This document shows, piece by piece, positions 9,551 through 17,953 of a stretch of 64,000 bases of DNA. The stretch comes from Aestuariirhabdus haliotis. GTDB taxonomy: Bacteria > Pseudomonadota > Gammaproteobacteria > Pseudomonadales > Aestuariirhabdaceae. The stretch's first letter is position 1; each line of letters starts with the position of its first letter. The notes beneath the pieces are model-generated. The model searched no databases. It was given only the letters and a program-made list of their open reading frames with translations, and was not told the origin of the DNA. The position numbers and the translations under genes were made by a program. The DNA is taken from NCBI RefSeq assembly GCF_023509475.1, contig NZ_JAKSDZ010000011.1, positions 1 through 64,000 on the forward strand, read 5' to 3'.

Positions 9551-9943
9551 TTATTCACTTTCAGCGACGATAGCCGCGTAGGCGGTGGCGTCGAGCAAAT
9601 CGTTCAGTTCGCTCGCATCGGCCAGCTTGATTTTGGCAATCCAGCCGTCACCGTAGGGATCTTCATTGACCGTTTCGGGGGCATCGTCCAGGGCATCATT
9701 AACCGCGATCACTTCGCCGGCAACCGGGCTGTAGATATCGGACGCCGCCTTCACCGATTCCACCAGGGAAAACTCTTCACCGACTTCCAGCACCCGTTCC
9801 AGTTCGGGCAACTCAACAAATACCACATCGCCCAACAGCTCCTGGGCGTGGTCGGAAACGCCGAGGGTAACCGTACCATCGCCGTTATCCAACACCCATT
9901 CGTGGCTCTTCGCAAAACGTAAATTCTCGGGAATAGTACTCAT
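9551..9943 (-). CDS. gcvH: Glycine cleavage system H protein
   Basis: The lipoyl carrier protein that shuttles the aminomethyl intermediate between P- and T-proteins and is reoxidised by dihydrolipoamide dehydrogenase. It is about 130 residues with a biotinyl/lipoyl fold and the modified Lys65 in an ESVKAASDIYSP context. The frame is open a further 36 codons upstream, but the ATG at 9943 has an AGGAA site at correct distance and gives the standard N-terminus, so it is preferred. It lies between glyA and gcvP in the operon. Confidence 0.95.
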   Translation of the reverse strand: MSTIPENLRFAKSHEWVLDNGDGTVTLGVSDHAQELLGDVVFVELPELERVLEVGEEFSLVESVKAASDIYSPVAGEVIAVNDALDDAPETVNEDPYGDGWIAKIKLADASELNDLLDATAYAAIVAESE

Positions 9944-10054
9944 CAATCCGTTCCTGACTTGGGTTAAAGGTTTGAATAAAAAGTGTGTAAATGGTTGCGC
10001 CGCTGCCCCGATCTCTGCTGCGAACAACGGCGACCTTATCGAATAGGCCAATGA

Positions 10055-11359
10055 CTAACGATACAGCGGAAAACGGCCACAGAGCGCTTCCACTTTTTGC
10101 AGGACCTGCTGCTCTACGGCGCTGTTGTCATCGGGGTTGGCGGCCAGACCGTCGAGCACATCGCTGATCAGATGGCCGATCTGGCGAAACTCTTCGACAC
10201 CAAAACCGCGACTGGTACCAGCGGGGCTACCCAGACGAATGCCCGAGGTCACCATCGGTTTTTCCGGGTCGAAGGGAATGCCGTTCTTGTTGCAGGTGAT
10301 GCCGGCGCGTTCCAGGCTTTCCTCAACGGTATTGCCTTTCAAGCCTTTGGGGCGCAAATCCACCAGCATCAAATGGGTGTCGGTGCCGCCGGTGACAATG
10401 TCGCAACCGCGCTCGACCATCACCGCCGCCAGCGCCTGGGCGTTATCGATCACCCGCTGGATGTAATCGGAAAATTCCGGCTGCAGGGCTTCACCAAACG
10501 CCACGGCCTTACCAGCAATCACGTGCATCAACGGGCCACCCTGCAAACCGGGGAACACCGCCGAGTTAATTTTCTTGCCCAACTCCAGATTGTTGGACAG
10601 GATCATACCGCCCCGGGGACCACGCAGGGTTTTGTGGGTGGTGGTCGTCACCACATCGGCGTGGGGTAATGGGCTCGGATGTTTGCCGGCGGCAATCAGG
10701 CCGGCGATGTGCGCCATATCCACCATTAAATAGGCACCGACCTTATCGGCAATGTTGCGAAAGCGGGCGAAGTCCAGCTGGCGCGGAATCGCCGAACCAC
10801 CGGCAATAATCATCTTGGGTTTGTGCTCCACCGCCAGGGCCTCGACGGCGTCGTAATCGATCAGGCAATCGCTCTCGCGCACGCCGTATTGCACGGCATT
10901 AAACCACTTGCCGGATAGCGCCGGACGCGCGCCATGGGTCAGGTGACCACCGGCATCCAGCGACATACCCAGAATGGTATCTCCGGGCTGTAACAGCGCC
11001 AGCATCACCGCACCGTTGGCTTGCGCACCGGAATGAGGCTGCACGTTGACGAACTCGCAATCAAAAATCTTTTTGGCCCGCTCAATCGCCAGGGACTCCA
11101 CCTCATCGACGTATTCGCAGCCACCGTAGTAGCGACGGCCGGAATAACCTTCGGCGTATTTATTGGTCAATACCGTACCCTGGGCTTCCATCACCGCCTT
11201 GGAGGTGATGTTCTCGGAGGCGATCAGTTCGATCTGGCGCTCCTGACGGTCAAATTCGCGAGTCACCGAGGCCTGGATATCCCCATCCACCTCAGACAGG
11301 GATGCTGAAAAGAAACGTTCGCGATGGGAATCGTTTTGGTAAAGGTTACTGTTGCTCAT
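10055..11359 (-). CDS. glyA: Serine hydroxymethyltransferase
   Basis: A PLP enzyme interconverting serine and glycine while charging tetrahydrofolate with a methylene group. It is 434 residues, about the normal length, with a short extra N-terminal stretch before the usual start of homology. The PLP lysine is Lys243 in a [14 protein letters not shown] context, and the DMAHIAGL motif is present. It is the second gene of the leftward operon, after sdaA and before gcvH. Together with GcvPH it links glycine breakdown to serine, which SdaA can then deaminate. It may be a pathway-dedicated paralogue rather than the only glyA in the genome; that cannot be judged here. Confidence 0.96.
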   Translation of the reverse strand: MSNSNLYQNDSHRERFFSASLSEVDGDIQASVTREFDRQERQIELIASENITSKAVMEAQGTVLTNKYAEGYSGRRYYGGCEYVDEVESLAIERAKKIFDCEFVNVQPHSGAQANGAVMLALLQPGDTILGMSLDAGGHLTHGARPALSGKWFNAVQYGVRESDCLIDYDAVEALAVEHKPKMIIAGGSAIPRQLDFARFRNIADKVGAYLMVDMAHIAGLIAAGKHPSPLPHADVVTTTTHKTLRGPRGGMILSNNLELGKKINSAVFPGLQGGPLMHVIAGKAVAFGEALQPEFSDYIQRVIDNAQALAAVMVERGCDIVTGGTDTHLMLVDLRPKGLKGNTVEESLERAGITCNKNGIPFDPEKPMVTSGIRLGSPAGTSRGFGVEEFRQIGHLISDVLDGLAANPDDNSAVEQQVLQKVEALCGRFPLYR

Positions 11360-11469
11360 CTTTTTCCCTCTCTGTTCGGGGTATTTTGTTGCTGTGGACT
11401 GCGTTGCTTTTTCACTGAGACGCCATCTAATCGTTCACATTCGTACGAGCAGGCATCAATTATCCGGGA

Positions 11470-12849
11470 CTAGCAGGCGACGACGTTAACCGCCAGCCCT
11501 GCCTCGGAAGTTTCCTTGTATTTGGCTTGCATATCGGCGCCGGTCTGGCGCATGGTTTCGATCACGCTATCGAGGGGCACCTGGTGAGAACCGTCACCTC
11601 GAAGGGCGAGCCGGGCGGCATTAATTGCTTTCACCGCACCCATGGTATTGCGCTCGATACAGGGCACCTGTACCAGGCCGCCGATCGGATCGCAGGTGAG
11701 CCCCAGGTTGTGCTCCATGCCAATCTCAGCGGCGTTTTCGATCTGCTCGTTGCTGCCCCCCATCACCGCCGCCAAGCCAGCGGCCGCCATGGAACAGGCT
11801 ACCCCGACTTCACCCTGGCAACCGACTTCGGCGGCCGAGATAGAGGCGTTCTTTTTGTACAGCATGCCGATCGCCGCGGAAGCCGCCAGGAAGGTAAATA
11901 TCCCCTGCTCGTTGGCCCCGGGGACAAAGCGATTGTAGTAGGACAGTACGGCCGGAATCACGCCCGCGGCGCCATTGGTCGGCGCTGTCACCACACGGCC
12001 GCCGGCAGCGTTCTCTTCGTTAACCGCCATCGCATAGAGATTGATCCAATCCATCACATTGAGTGGATCGCACATAGTGGCTTCGGGTTTATCGGTCAGC
12101 TCCTTACGCAGCAGATAGGCTCGACGTTGCAAACCCAGGCCACCGGGCAGCTCACCCTGCTCGCGGCAACCGCGCTCGATGCTGGCTTCCATCACTTGCC
12201 AGATCTGACGCAGATTATTCTCTACTTCGTCGTTCGTACGCATGGCGCGCTCATTGGCCAGCACCACCTCGGCAATACTCAGGCCACTCTCGTTGCAGCG
12301 ATCAAGCAGCTCCAGTCCGGTTTCAAAAGGGTAGGGAATCGGCTGACTATCGGCTTTGGATGACGCTTCGGAAATCTGGTCTTCACAGAGCACGAAGCCC
12401 CCACCGACGGAGAAATACTGGCGAGAAAAGAGTCGTATGCCTGCTGTATCGAACAGCTCAAACAGCATGCCATTGGGATGTTGGGGCAGGCTTTCGCCAA
12501 ACAAAAAACAGAGGTCGCTGGTTTCATCGAAAGGGATCTTCCGTTTACCGGCCAGTAACAGGGTTTTCTGCTGGCGAATACCGGTCAACAGTGGCGCAAC
12601 ATCATCGGGATCAATCCGGTCTGGACGCTCACCGCTGAGACCCAGCAGTATCGCCGTATCCGTGGCGTGCCCTTTACCGGTCATCGCCAGCGAGCCGTAA
12701 AGGGAGACCCGCACCCGGCCGACACGCTCGAACAGCCCTTTCGATACCACCAAGGCAAGAAAACGCTGAGCCGCCCACATAGGCCCTACGGTATGGGAGC
12801 TGGAGGGGCCGATGCCCACCTTGAAGAGATCGAAAATGCTGAGCGACAT
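11470..12849 (-). CDS. sdaA: L-serine ammonia-lyase (L-serine dehydratase), 4Fe-4S type
   Basis: Converts L-serine to pyruvate and ammonia with an oxygen-sensitive 4Fe-4S cluster. It is 459 residues, the single-chain form with fused beta and alpha domains. Visible hallmarks are the N-terminal [13 protein letters not shown] motif, TAPTNGAAG, and cysteines in [13 protein letters not shown] and [14 protein letters not shown] segments that supply cluster ligands. An ATG with GGAGC six nt upstream is clear. It is the first gene of the sdaA-glyA-gcvH-gcvP operon and follows a long, potentially structured 5' region. Position suggests the operon channels glycine through serine to pyruvate. Confidence 0.96.
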   Translation of the reverse strand: MSLSIFDLFKVGIGPSSSHTVGPMWAAQRFLALVVSKGLFERVGRVRVSLYGSLAMTGKGHATDTAILLGLSGERPDRIDPDDVAPLLTGIRQQKTLLLAGKRKIPFDETSDLCFLFGESLPQHPNGMLFELFDTAGIRLFSRQYFSVGGGFVLCEDQISEASSKADSQPIPYPFETGLELLDRCNESGLSIAEVVLANERAMRTNDEVENNLRQIWQVMEASIERGCREQGELPGGLGLQRRAYLLRKELTDKPEATMCDPLNVMDWINLYAMAVNEENAAGGRVVTAPTNGAAGVIPAVLSYYNRFVPGANEQGIFTFLAASAAIGMLYKKNASISAAEVGCQGEVGVACSMAAAGLAAVMGGSNEQIENAAEIGMEHNLGLTCDPIGGLVQVPCIERNTMGAVKAINAARLALRGDGSHQVPLDSVIETMRQTGADMQAKYKETSEAGLAVNVVAC

Positions 12850-13247
12850 GGGGATGCTCCGGATACGTTGCCTGGCCAGGCTGCCTGAAAACGAAATTCA
12901 ACCGCCTGCTTGCGCCCTGCCACGGGGGTGACGGCTCTTTATGGTTATTGTCGTTGCGCGCCCTGCACTAACGCCTGTCGCGCTGCGATCCGTTCTATCG
13001 ACGGTCACTGCATGCAGGGCCGCCACTATCAATAGAGGCGAGAGTAACCCCACAAGGAAACATGGTCAACTTTTATTTCGTATAGGAAACTTATCCATTA
13101 ATAGTAGATATATCACCTAAAAGTACCCACAAATTGGTTGCTCTGTGGGATTGGTGTATTATTTTCCACCATATCAGGGCACCAAAGAACGCTGACAAGA
13201 GCGTTTCGTTAACCCCGTTCACTTTAGGAAACACCCGGGAGTCAGAC
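12850..13247. promoter_or_regulatory. Divergent control region between sdaA and the XRE-cupin regulator
   Basis: This 398-bp non-coding stretch holds the promoters of both directions. It contains an inverted repeat GCCCTGCA...TGCAGGGC (about 12960-12967 and 13013-13020) that would sit in the sdaA leader. A second one, CCCACA/TGTGGG (13126-13131 and 13144-13149), lies nearer the regulator and is a candidate operator. No canonical glycine-riboswitch core was found on either strand. No gene is supported here. Confidence 0.45.
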
Positions 13248-13904
13248 ATGTCGGACCAGGAAAACCCAGCCTCCATGCTGGACAGGGAACGTGAAATTCA
13301 ACGGGAGAACGCCCTTGAGTCCAAGCAAAGCGACAGCGAATCCCAGGTTACCGACCTACAGCTGGGCAAACGGGTGCGGGAGATTCGGCTGAGTCATAAC
13401 CTGACCCTGGAAGAGGCCAGCCAACGTACCGGACTGGCCCGCTCGACCTTGTCCAAGATCGAGAACGAGCAACTGTCCCCTACTTTTCAAGCGGTGCAAA
13501 AACTGGCCAAAGGCCTGAATATCGACATTCCCCAGCTGTTTGCCTCGGCCAAGGAATCCCGCAGCGCCGGTCGACGGGACATCACCCGCAGCGGCGAAGG
13601 TCGATTGCATCCCACCCCCACCTACGAGCACCAGATGCTGGCCAGCCAGCTCAGCAACAAACGCATGCTGCCCTACAAATCAATCGTGCGCTCGCGCTCT
13701 TTCGACGACTACCCCAACTGGGTTCGTCACGAAGGTGAGGAATTTTTACTTATTCTTAGTGGTCGGGTTCGCTTCTACAGCGAATTCTACGAACCCGTCG
13801 ACCTCGAAACCGGCGATAGCAGCTACTACGACGGCAGCATGGGCCACGCCCTGATCTCGATCAGCGAAGAAGATGCCGAGGTACTTTGGGTGACATCGAG
13901 TTGA
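13248..13904 (+). CDS. XRE-family regulator with C-terminal cupin domain
   Basis: A 218-residue two-domain regulator. A polar N-terminal extension (1-38) leads to a helix-turn-helix of the XRE/Cro type (about 39-94, with the signature LARSTLSKIENEQLSPTFQ). A small-molecule-sensing cupin barrel follows (about 140-215, including an HEGEEFLLILSG strand pair). The ATG at 13248 was chosen over upstream TTG options because the conserved part begins well inside and the upstream residues look untranslated. It is divergent from the sdaA-glyA-gcvHP operon, making it the likely local regulator, with glycine, serine or a one-carbon metabolite as possible ligand (inference). Confidence 0.88.
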   Translation: MSDQENPASMLDREREIQRENALESKQSDSESQVTDLQLGKRVREIRLSHNLTLEEASQRTGLARSTLSKIENEQLSPTFQAVQKLAKGLNIDIPQLFASAKESRSAGRRDITRSGEGRLHPTPTYEHQMLASQLSNKRMLPYKSIVRSRSFDDYPNWVRHEGEEFLLILSGRVRFYSEFYEPVDLETGDSSYYDGSMGHALISISEEDAEVLWVTSS

Positions 13905-14039
13905 GGGCATCAACCAGACTTCCCCTGCTCCGAAACGCGCCGCCAAACCACCAGATTTCTGATTTTCCACAGCCCCATTTCAGATAAGCCCCATAGGCTA
14001 TACTCCTTTACTCTCCCCCCGTAGATAAAGGAAAGCACC

Positions 14040-14408
14040 ATGAGCCAAGCAACCCTGTACCAGCGCCTCGGCGGTTATGATGGAATCAATGCCTTTGTCA
14101 ACAATCTGTTACCCCGCCTTCAGGGCGATGATTTACTGGGCCGGTTTTGGCAGAACCGGGGCACCGACGGCATAGAGCGGGAGAAACAGCTGCTGATCGA
14201 TTATCTCTGCGCCAATGCCGGCGGCCCGTTACTCTACACCGGACGCGATATGGTCCTGACCCACAAAGGCATGGGCGTGAGCGAAGCCGATTGGCAGGCG
14301 TTTTTCAAACACGCCGGCGACACCATGACCGAGCTGGGCGTTCCCGAGCAGGAATGCAAGGATGTGGTCGATTTTGTCAGCAGCTTGAAAGCCGAGATTG
14401 TGGAGTAA
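14040..14408 (+). CDS. Truncated haemoglobin, group I-like
   Basis: A 122-residue 2-on-2 globin (bacterial-like globin family) that binds haem and small gaseous ligands such as O2 or NO. The N-terminal LYQRLGGYDGI motif and the YTGRDMVLTHKGMGV segment with proximal His75 are diagnostic. The ribosome-binding site AAAGGAAAG lies just before the ATG. It stands alone, about 135 nt after the XRE-cupin gene, with a TATACT-like -10 box upstream, so it probably has its own promoter. The role (NO detoxification or oxygen handling) cannot be told from sequence. Confidence 0.9.
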   Translation: MSQATLYQRLGGYDGINAFVNNLLPRLQGDDLLGRFWQNRGTDGIEREKQLLIDYLCANAGGPLLYTGRDMVLTHKGMGVSEADWQAFFKHAGDTMTELGVPEQECKDVVDFVSSLKAEIVE

Positions 14409-14645
14409 CCACAAGGCCGGCCACCAGAGCATCCATCCGAGTTACAAAACCGGCGGTGAATGCATTCGTCTCTTTTTCGCCGCCCTCCTTACCAATCCCT
14501 TACACTCCCCTGACGCCCCTTATTATCGATTGCTGTCAGTATCACAACCTGATTGCGTTGACGACGCAACAACACTGAACTTGAGGGGCTAATCCAAAAT
14601 AATACGGCCACTCTGTACAGAATACTTCAGCAATGGATTTCAGAC

Positions 14646-15101
14646 ATGCCGTACTACAAGATCGTTCCGCTTGTGCTAATCGCTCTCACACTAACCGCCT
14701 GTTCCGGCCGAGGGCATAACCCTCCACCTTTAGAAGCTGCCGCCTTAAAGACCGATATCAAGGACAATGGCCTCAAGCTGTTTGTCTACGAGACCTTACC
14801 CGTCAAGCATTCCGTTGCCGAGCAACCAACACAAAAGTCCCGCACAAATCGGCCACCCGGTGGCGGGCATAGCCAGAAACGCCAGGTTCAATCAAATACC
14901 AATCCGTTACTGGAAGCCCTGACCGATAGCATCGATAACGCCCTTGAGGACACCGGGTACTGTCGAGAAGGTTATATCGAACTCGATCACTTCAGCCGAC
15001 GCGGACTTGCTCGCATTCGAGGCGAGTGTAAAGAGGGTGCAACCGAATTAGACCGGCGGCTGTTTCCCAATCAGAGGGATGCCATTATATATCGCATCTG
15101 A
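14646..15101 (+). CDS. Hypothetical lipoprotein
   Basis: A 151-residue protein with a type II signal peptide (hydrophobic segment about residues 6-18) and lipobox LTAC. The mature region is polar. A low-complexity basic, Gln/Pro-rich middle is followed by a C-terminal part with two cysteines that could pair. No known family was recognised. It is monocistronic by spacing, with more than 100 nt on both sides. Confidence 0.65.
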   Translation: MPYYKIVPLVLIALTLTACSGRGHNPPPLEAAALKTDIKDNGLKLFVYETLPVKHSVAEQPTQKSRTNRPPGGGHSQKRQVQSNTNPLLEALTDSIDNALEDTGYCREGYIELDHFSRRGLARIRGECKEGATELDRRLFPNQRDAIIYRI

Positions 15102-15222
15102 TCGATTATTTCCGCGGGTAAGCTGCACCCGACAGCGGTTTACCCAAATTCACACTTGCTCAAATCCGTGACCCTGATGGTATTCTATAGCGATTCAAGC
15201 CCCGAGTAAGAGCCCTACAGCA

Positions 15223-15777
15223 ATGCCCAATGGACTGATGAGTATCGCTACTGGAAGAAGCATCTATTCGACCTATTTCCTGATTGTATTTATGATTGTC
15301 GCGCCGGCCGCAGTCTTCACCCCTTATCAGTGGCTGGATGCAATTGCCTGGTTTTTGTTGATCGTTTTGGGGGTATTTATTTTGATAACCGGCCTGATCA
15401 CCTGGCAGGATGCGGCCCGAAGTGTTCGTTGGCCAAAAATTGAAGCCAAGCTACTAGGTTGCTCGCTAGAATGGCGCACATCCAAAGGATCGAAACGCTA
15501 TACTCCGAATATTCGCTGCCAATTTACGATCAACGGAAAAACCTATAGCGGGACCGAATATGACTTCAGTGCAAGCGCTACCGATAAGAAAAAATCACAA
15601 GCCATAATCGATAACATCCAGTCGTCCACGTCGGTCGCCATCTACTATAAACCCTCCGATCCGTCAGTGAATGTAATTCATCCCGGAACGCATCTTGTGC
15701 ATTATCTACGAATCATTATCGGCTCAGGGGCCGTCATTGTAGCGGCCTTAAGTTGGGCGGGAATTATTAGCTATTAA
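15223..15777 (+). CDS. DUF3592-type membrane protein
   Basis: A 184-residue protein with two N-terminal membrane helices (about 17-35 and 42-62), an extramembrane beta-rich domain (about 70-150) and a final helix (about 160-182). The central domain has the DUF3592 pattern: a tryptophan-containing SVRWPKIEAK opening, then a Y-P-x-I-x-x-F strand, a YSGTEYDF turn, and a VAIYYKPSDPSVNVI strand. The function of the family is unknown. No operon partner is apparent. Confidence 0.75.
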   Translation: MPNGLMSIATGRSIYSTYFLIVFMIVAPAAVFTPYQWLDAIAWFLLIVLGVFILITGLITWQDAARSVRWPKIEAKLLGCSLEWRTSKGSKRYTPNIRCQFTINGKTYSGTEYDFSASATDKKKSQAIIDNIQSSTSVAIYYKPSDPSVNVIHPGTHLVHYLRIIIGSGAVIVAALSWAGIISY

Positions 15778-15815
15778 CAGATTTTCCACGATCAATTTCG
15801 GAGTAGACAATACTA

Positions 15816-16078
15816 GGGCACCTCTGATTAATTCGGATAGATCTCTGCGGATCCTAAAAATGGTTTTTATCAAGGCGAAGCTCGCCGTTCATGTCAAGAC
15901 CTGGACAAGGGCTTCAACACCGAGAAAAACCATTTTTAGGGCCGCCCTACGGGGCTTTCAGGCGAACCCAAACTCTTTGTTACGCCTTTTTGAAAGGTCT
16001 GGACCTTACTGCAAAGACGTGCCGCGATTCTGGATTCGCCTGAAAGCCAGAGTTCATCTGAATCAATCAAAGGTGCCC
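15816..16078. repeat. MITE-like element with terminal and internal inverted repeats, flanked by TA
   Basis: A 263-bp non-coding element. It begins GGGCACCTCTGATTAATTC and ends with its imperfect inverted copy (last bases GGTGCCC). It is bordered on both sides by TA (15814-15815 and 16079-16080), as expected of a TA target duplication. A perfect 16-bp inner inverted repeat (CCTAAAAATGGTTTTT at 15853-15868 with its complement at 15925-15940) gives strong foldback. The same ends recur near 40867, 42925 and 45553, so this is a dispersed family in this genome. No transposase is present; mobilisation in trans by a TA-targeting transposase (such as IS630/Tc1 type) is an inference. Confidence 0.7.
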
Positions 16079-16125
16079 TAAGACACCTCTCATCAATCGC
16101 CGATGACAAGGAGGTATTTATAGCT

Positions 16126-16557
16126 ATGGAAGATCAAACAAAAATCACAACAGGCGGTTGCCTGTGTGGCGCCGTGCGTTATGAGGTGAGGGGCCCCTTA
16201 CGCGATGTTGTTAATTGCCATTGCAGCATGTGCCAACGTTTGCACGGCAACTTTGGCCCTCACACGAAAGCGCCAAAGGCAAACATCCGCCTTACAGAAG
16301 ATAAAGGGCTTGCCTGGTACAAAACCTCCGATGTAGCAAGGCGTGGTTTTTGCCGCGAGTGCGGATCGAGCCTGTTCTGGGAGCCCTTCGATCTGGATGC
16401 CACAGGGATTATTGCCGGCTCTCTCGACACCCCAGACAAGCTTAAAACCATGGGGCATATCTTCGTTGGCGAAAAAGCCGGTTTTTATGAGATCACCGAT
16501 AACTTGCCCCAATTCTCAGGCTCTTCAAACGGGGCTTTTAAAAATGATTATAAATAG
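16126..16557 (+). CDS. GFA-family (CENP-V/GFA domain) zinc protein
   Basis: A 143-residue single-domain member of the GFA family, named after the glutathione-dependent formaldehyde-activating enzyme. Zinc-binding cysteines are all visible: Cys12/Cys14 (GGCLCGAVRY), Cys31/Cys33/Cys36 (CHCSMCQ) and Cys76/Cys79 (FCRECGSSLFW). Most members have no proven enzymatic role, so formaldehyde chemistry should not be assumed. The start is preceded by an AAGGAGG site. It follows the MITE-like element directly and converges on the AT-rich glycosylation cassette. Confidence 0.88.
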   Translation: MEDQTKITTGGCLCGAVRYEVRGPLRDVVNCHCSMCQRLHGNFGPHTKAPKANIRLTEDKGLAWYKTSDVARRGFCRECGSSLFWEPFDLDATGIIAGSLDTPDKLKTMGHIFVGEKAGFYEITDNLPQFSGSSNGAFKNDYK

Positions 16558-16622
16558 GCCACATTCTCTGAAGCATTCAAAAACCATGCATATCAATAAG
16601 TCGACGACTGGAAGCCACCAAC

Positions 16623-17018
16623 CTACGATGCTCGAAATACTATTTTTTTGACACCAAAATAGTTTACAAATGCAGCGACTATAGAGCTTGGTACCAATGC
16701 TAGAAGTGGGTATTCAGACATAGTACTAAACAGAATCACTAACAAGGCGTAAAATGAGAAATTTACTGTAAAACCAACAACACTGGCGACAGCGTATAAA
16801 AAAAGCTCATGCTTACGGCTAAATCGTCCTGCGCTCTCAAAGGTGAAGGTTCGGTTAAAAAACCAGGTTACCAATAGCGCGATTGAAAAACTGGCAATTC
16901 TTGATCCTATTGGACCAAAACCTACAACGTGAACACAAACATATAAAATCGCTGCATCAACAAAAAACCCAACTCCTCCTACGACCGTAAACTTTAACCA
17001 GCGTGGAATTTCGTTCAG
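16623..17018 (-). CDS. GtrA-like membrane protein, apparently initiated at CTG
   Basis: A GtrA-family protein (polyprenyl-linked sugar flippase type) of about 131 residues with four membrane helices; the family is normally 120-140 residues. The conserved N-terminal part (RWLKFTVVGGVGFFVDAA-like) lies upstream of the first TTG (16874), and no ATG, GTG or TTG exists between the in-frame stop at 17030-17028 and that region. A CTG at 17018-17016 overlaps the TGA of the preceding glycosyltransferase gene (CTGA) and follows a strong AGGGGGA site, so it is the best start. The first helices would be lost if the TTG were used. Third gene of the Gtr-like cassette. Confidence 0.75.
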   Translation of the reverse strand: MNEIPRWLKFTVVGGVGFFVDAAILYVCVHVVGFGPIGSRIASFSIALLVTWFFNRTFTFESAGRFSRKHELFLYAVASVVGFTVNFSFYALLVILFSTMSEYPLLALVPSSIVAAFVNYFGVKKIVFRAS

Positions 17019-17953
17019 AGCTTCCCCCTAACACTGCTTAAACTATTGTAAAACAAGCGTTTTAACTCTCTATGCTTTCTGCTAACTGTATCCAATGTAA
17101 TACCTGCAATAATAAAAATAAGAGACATCACACCAACTCCAGAAGCCAGAACCGCCGTCGGGATCCGAGGAACAAGCCCCGTCTCAATATATTCGACAAT
17201 AATAGGCAATCCTAAAGCGAATGAAAGAGAAGCACTCATAACAGCCATCAAACCAAAAAACAAAAAAGGCCGCGTCTCTTTAAACAGAACTCCTATAGTG
17301 AACAAAATTCTAAATCCATCCCTATAGGTATTTAACTTACTTTCACTGCCTTCTACTCGTGACACATATGGGGTTGGATATTCTTCACAGGGCAAAGTCA
17401 ATTCTAAAGCATGAATTGTTAACTGTGTTTCTATCTCAAACCCTCTGGTGTTTGAGGGGAAAGATTTGACGAAACGTCTCGACATGATTCGGTATCCTGA
17501 CAAGATGTCCGTAAACTCATTACCAAATATGAATCCCACGATTTTCGTAAACAATCGATTACCAAAATGGTGCCCCATCCTGTAAGTATCATCCTGCGGT
17601 TTACTTTTCCTTACTCCGACAACCATATCGAGGTTGTCGGATAAAAGCTTTTCAACCATAAGCTTACTAGCTGGAGCAAAGTAGGTGCCATCCCCGTCAG
17701 CCAATACATAAACATCTGCATCAACATCTGAAAACATTCGACGCACCACATAGCCTTTACCTTGGTGCTTTTCGAGAAAAACGGTAGCCCCTGCATTTCG
17801 AGCCAACTCTACGGTTCTATCAGTAGAGTTATTATCAAATACAAATATTTCGGCATCAGGAAGAGATTCACGAAAGTCCCTAACAACCGACTCAATTGCC
17901 GCCTCTTCATTAAAGCAAGGAAGTAATACTGCAACTCGAATGTTGTTATGCAT
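17015..17953 (-). CDS. GT2 polyprenyl-phosphate glycosyltransferase (GtrB/DPM-like)
   Basis: A 312-residue family 2 glycosyltransferase, expected to transfer a sugar from a nucleotide donor to undecaprenyl phosphate at the inner membrane. The N-terminal GT-A domain (about 1-215) shows the PCFNEE opening, the FDNNSTD nucleotide-binding loop, an ADGDGTY metal-binding motif, and an SGYRIMSRRFVK segment typical of dolichol-phosphate-mannose-synthase relatives. Two C-terminal membrane helices (about 225-250 and 264-290) anchor it. It overlaps the upstream membrane glycosyltransferase gene by 8 nt and the downstream gtrA-like gene by 4 nt. The sugar is unknown. Confidence 0.88.
   Translation of the reverse strand: MHNNIRVAVLLPCFNEEAAIESVVRDFRESLPDAEIFVFDNNSTDRTVELARNAGATVFLEKHQGKGYVVRRMFSDVDADVYVLADGDGTYFAPASKLMVEKLLSDNLDMVVGVRKSKPQDDTYRMGHHFGNRLFTKIVGFIFGNEFTDILSGYRIMSRRFVKSFPSNTRGFEIETQLTIHALELTLPCEEYPTPYVSRVEGSESKLNTYRDGFRILFTIGVLFKETRPFLFFGLMAVMSASLSFALGLPIIVEYIETGLVPRIPTAVLASGVGVMSLIFIIAGITLDTVSRKHRELKRLFYNSLSSVRGKL

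Noticed and set aside
12850-13080. Possible glycine riboswitch before sdaA
   Set aside because: The conserved glycine-riboswitch core segments were not found on either strand.
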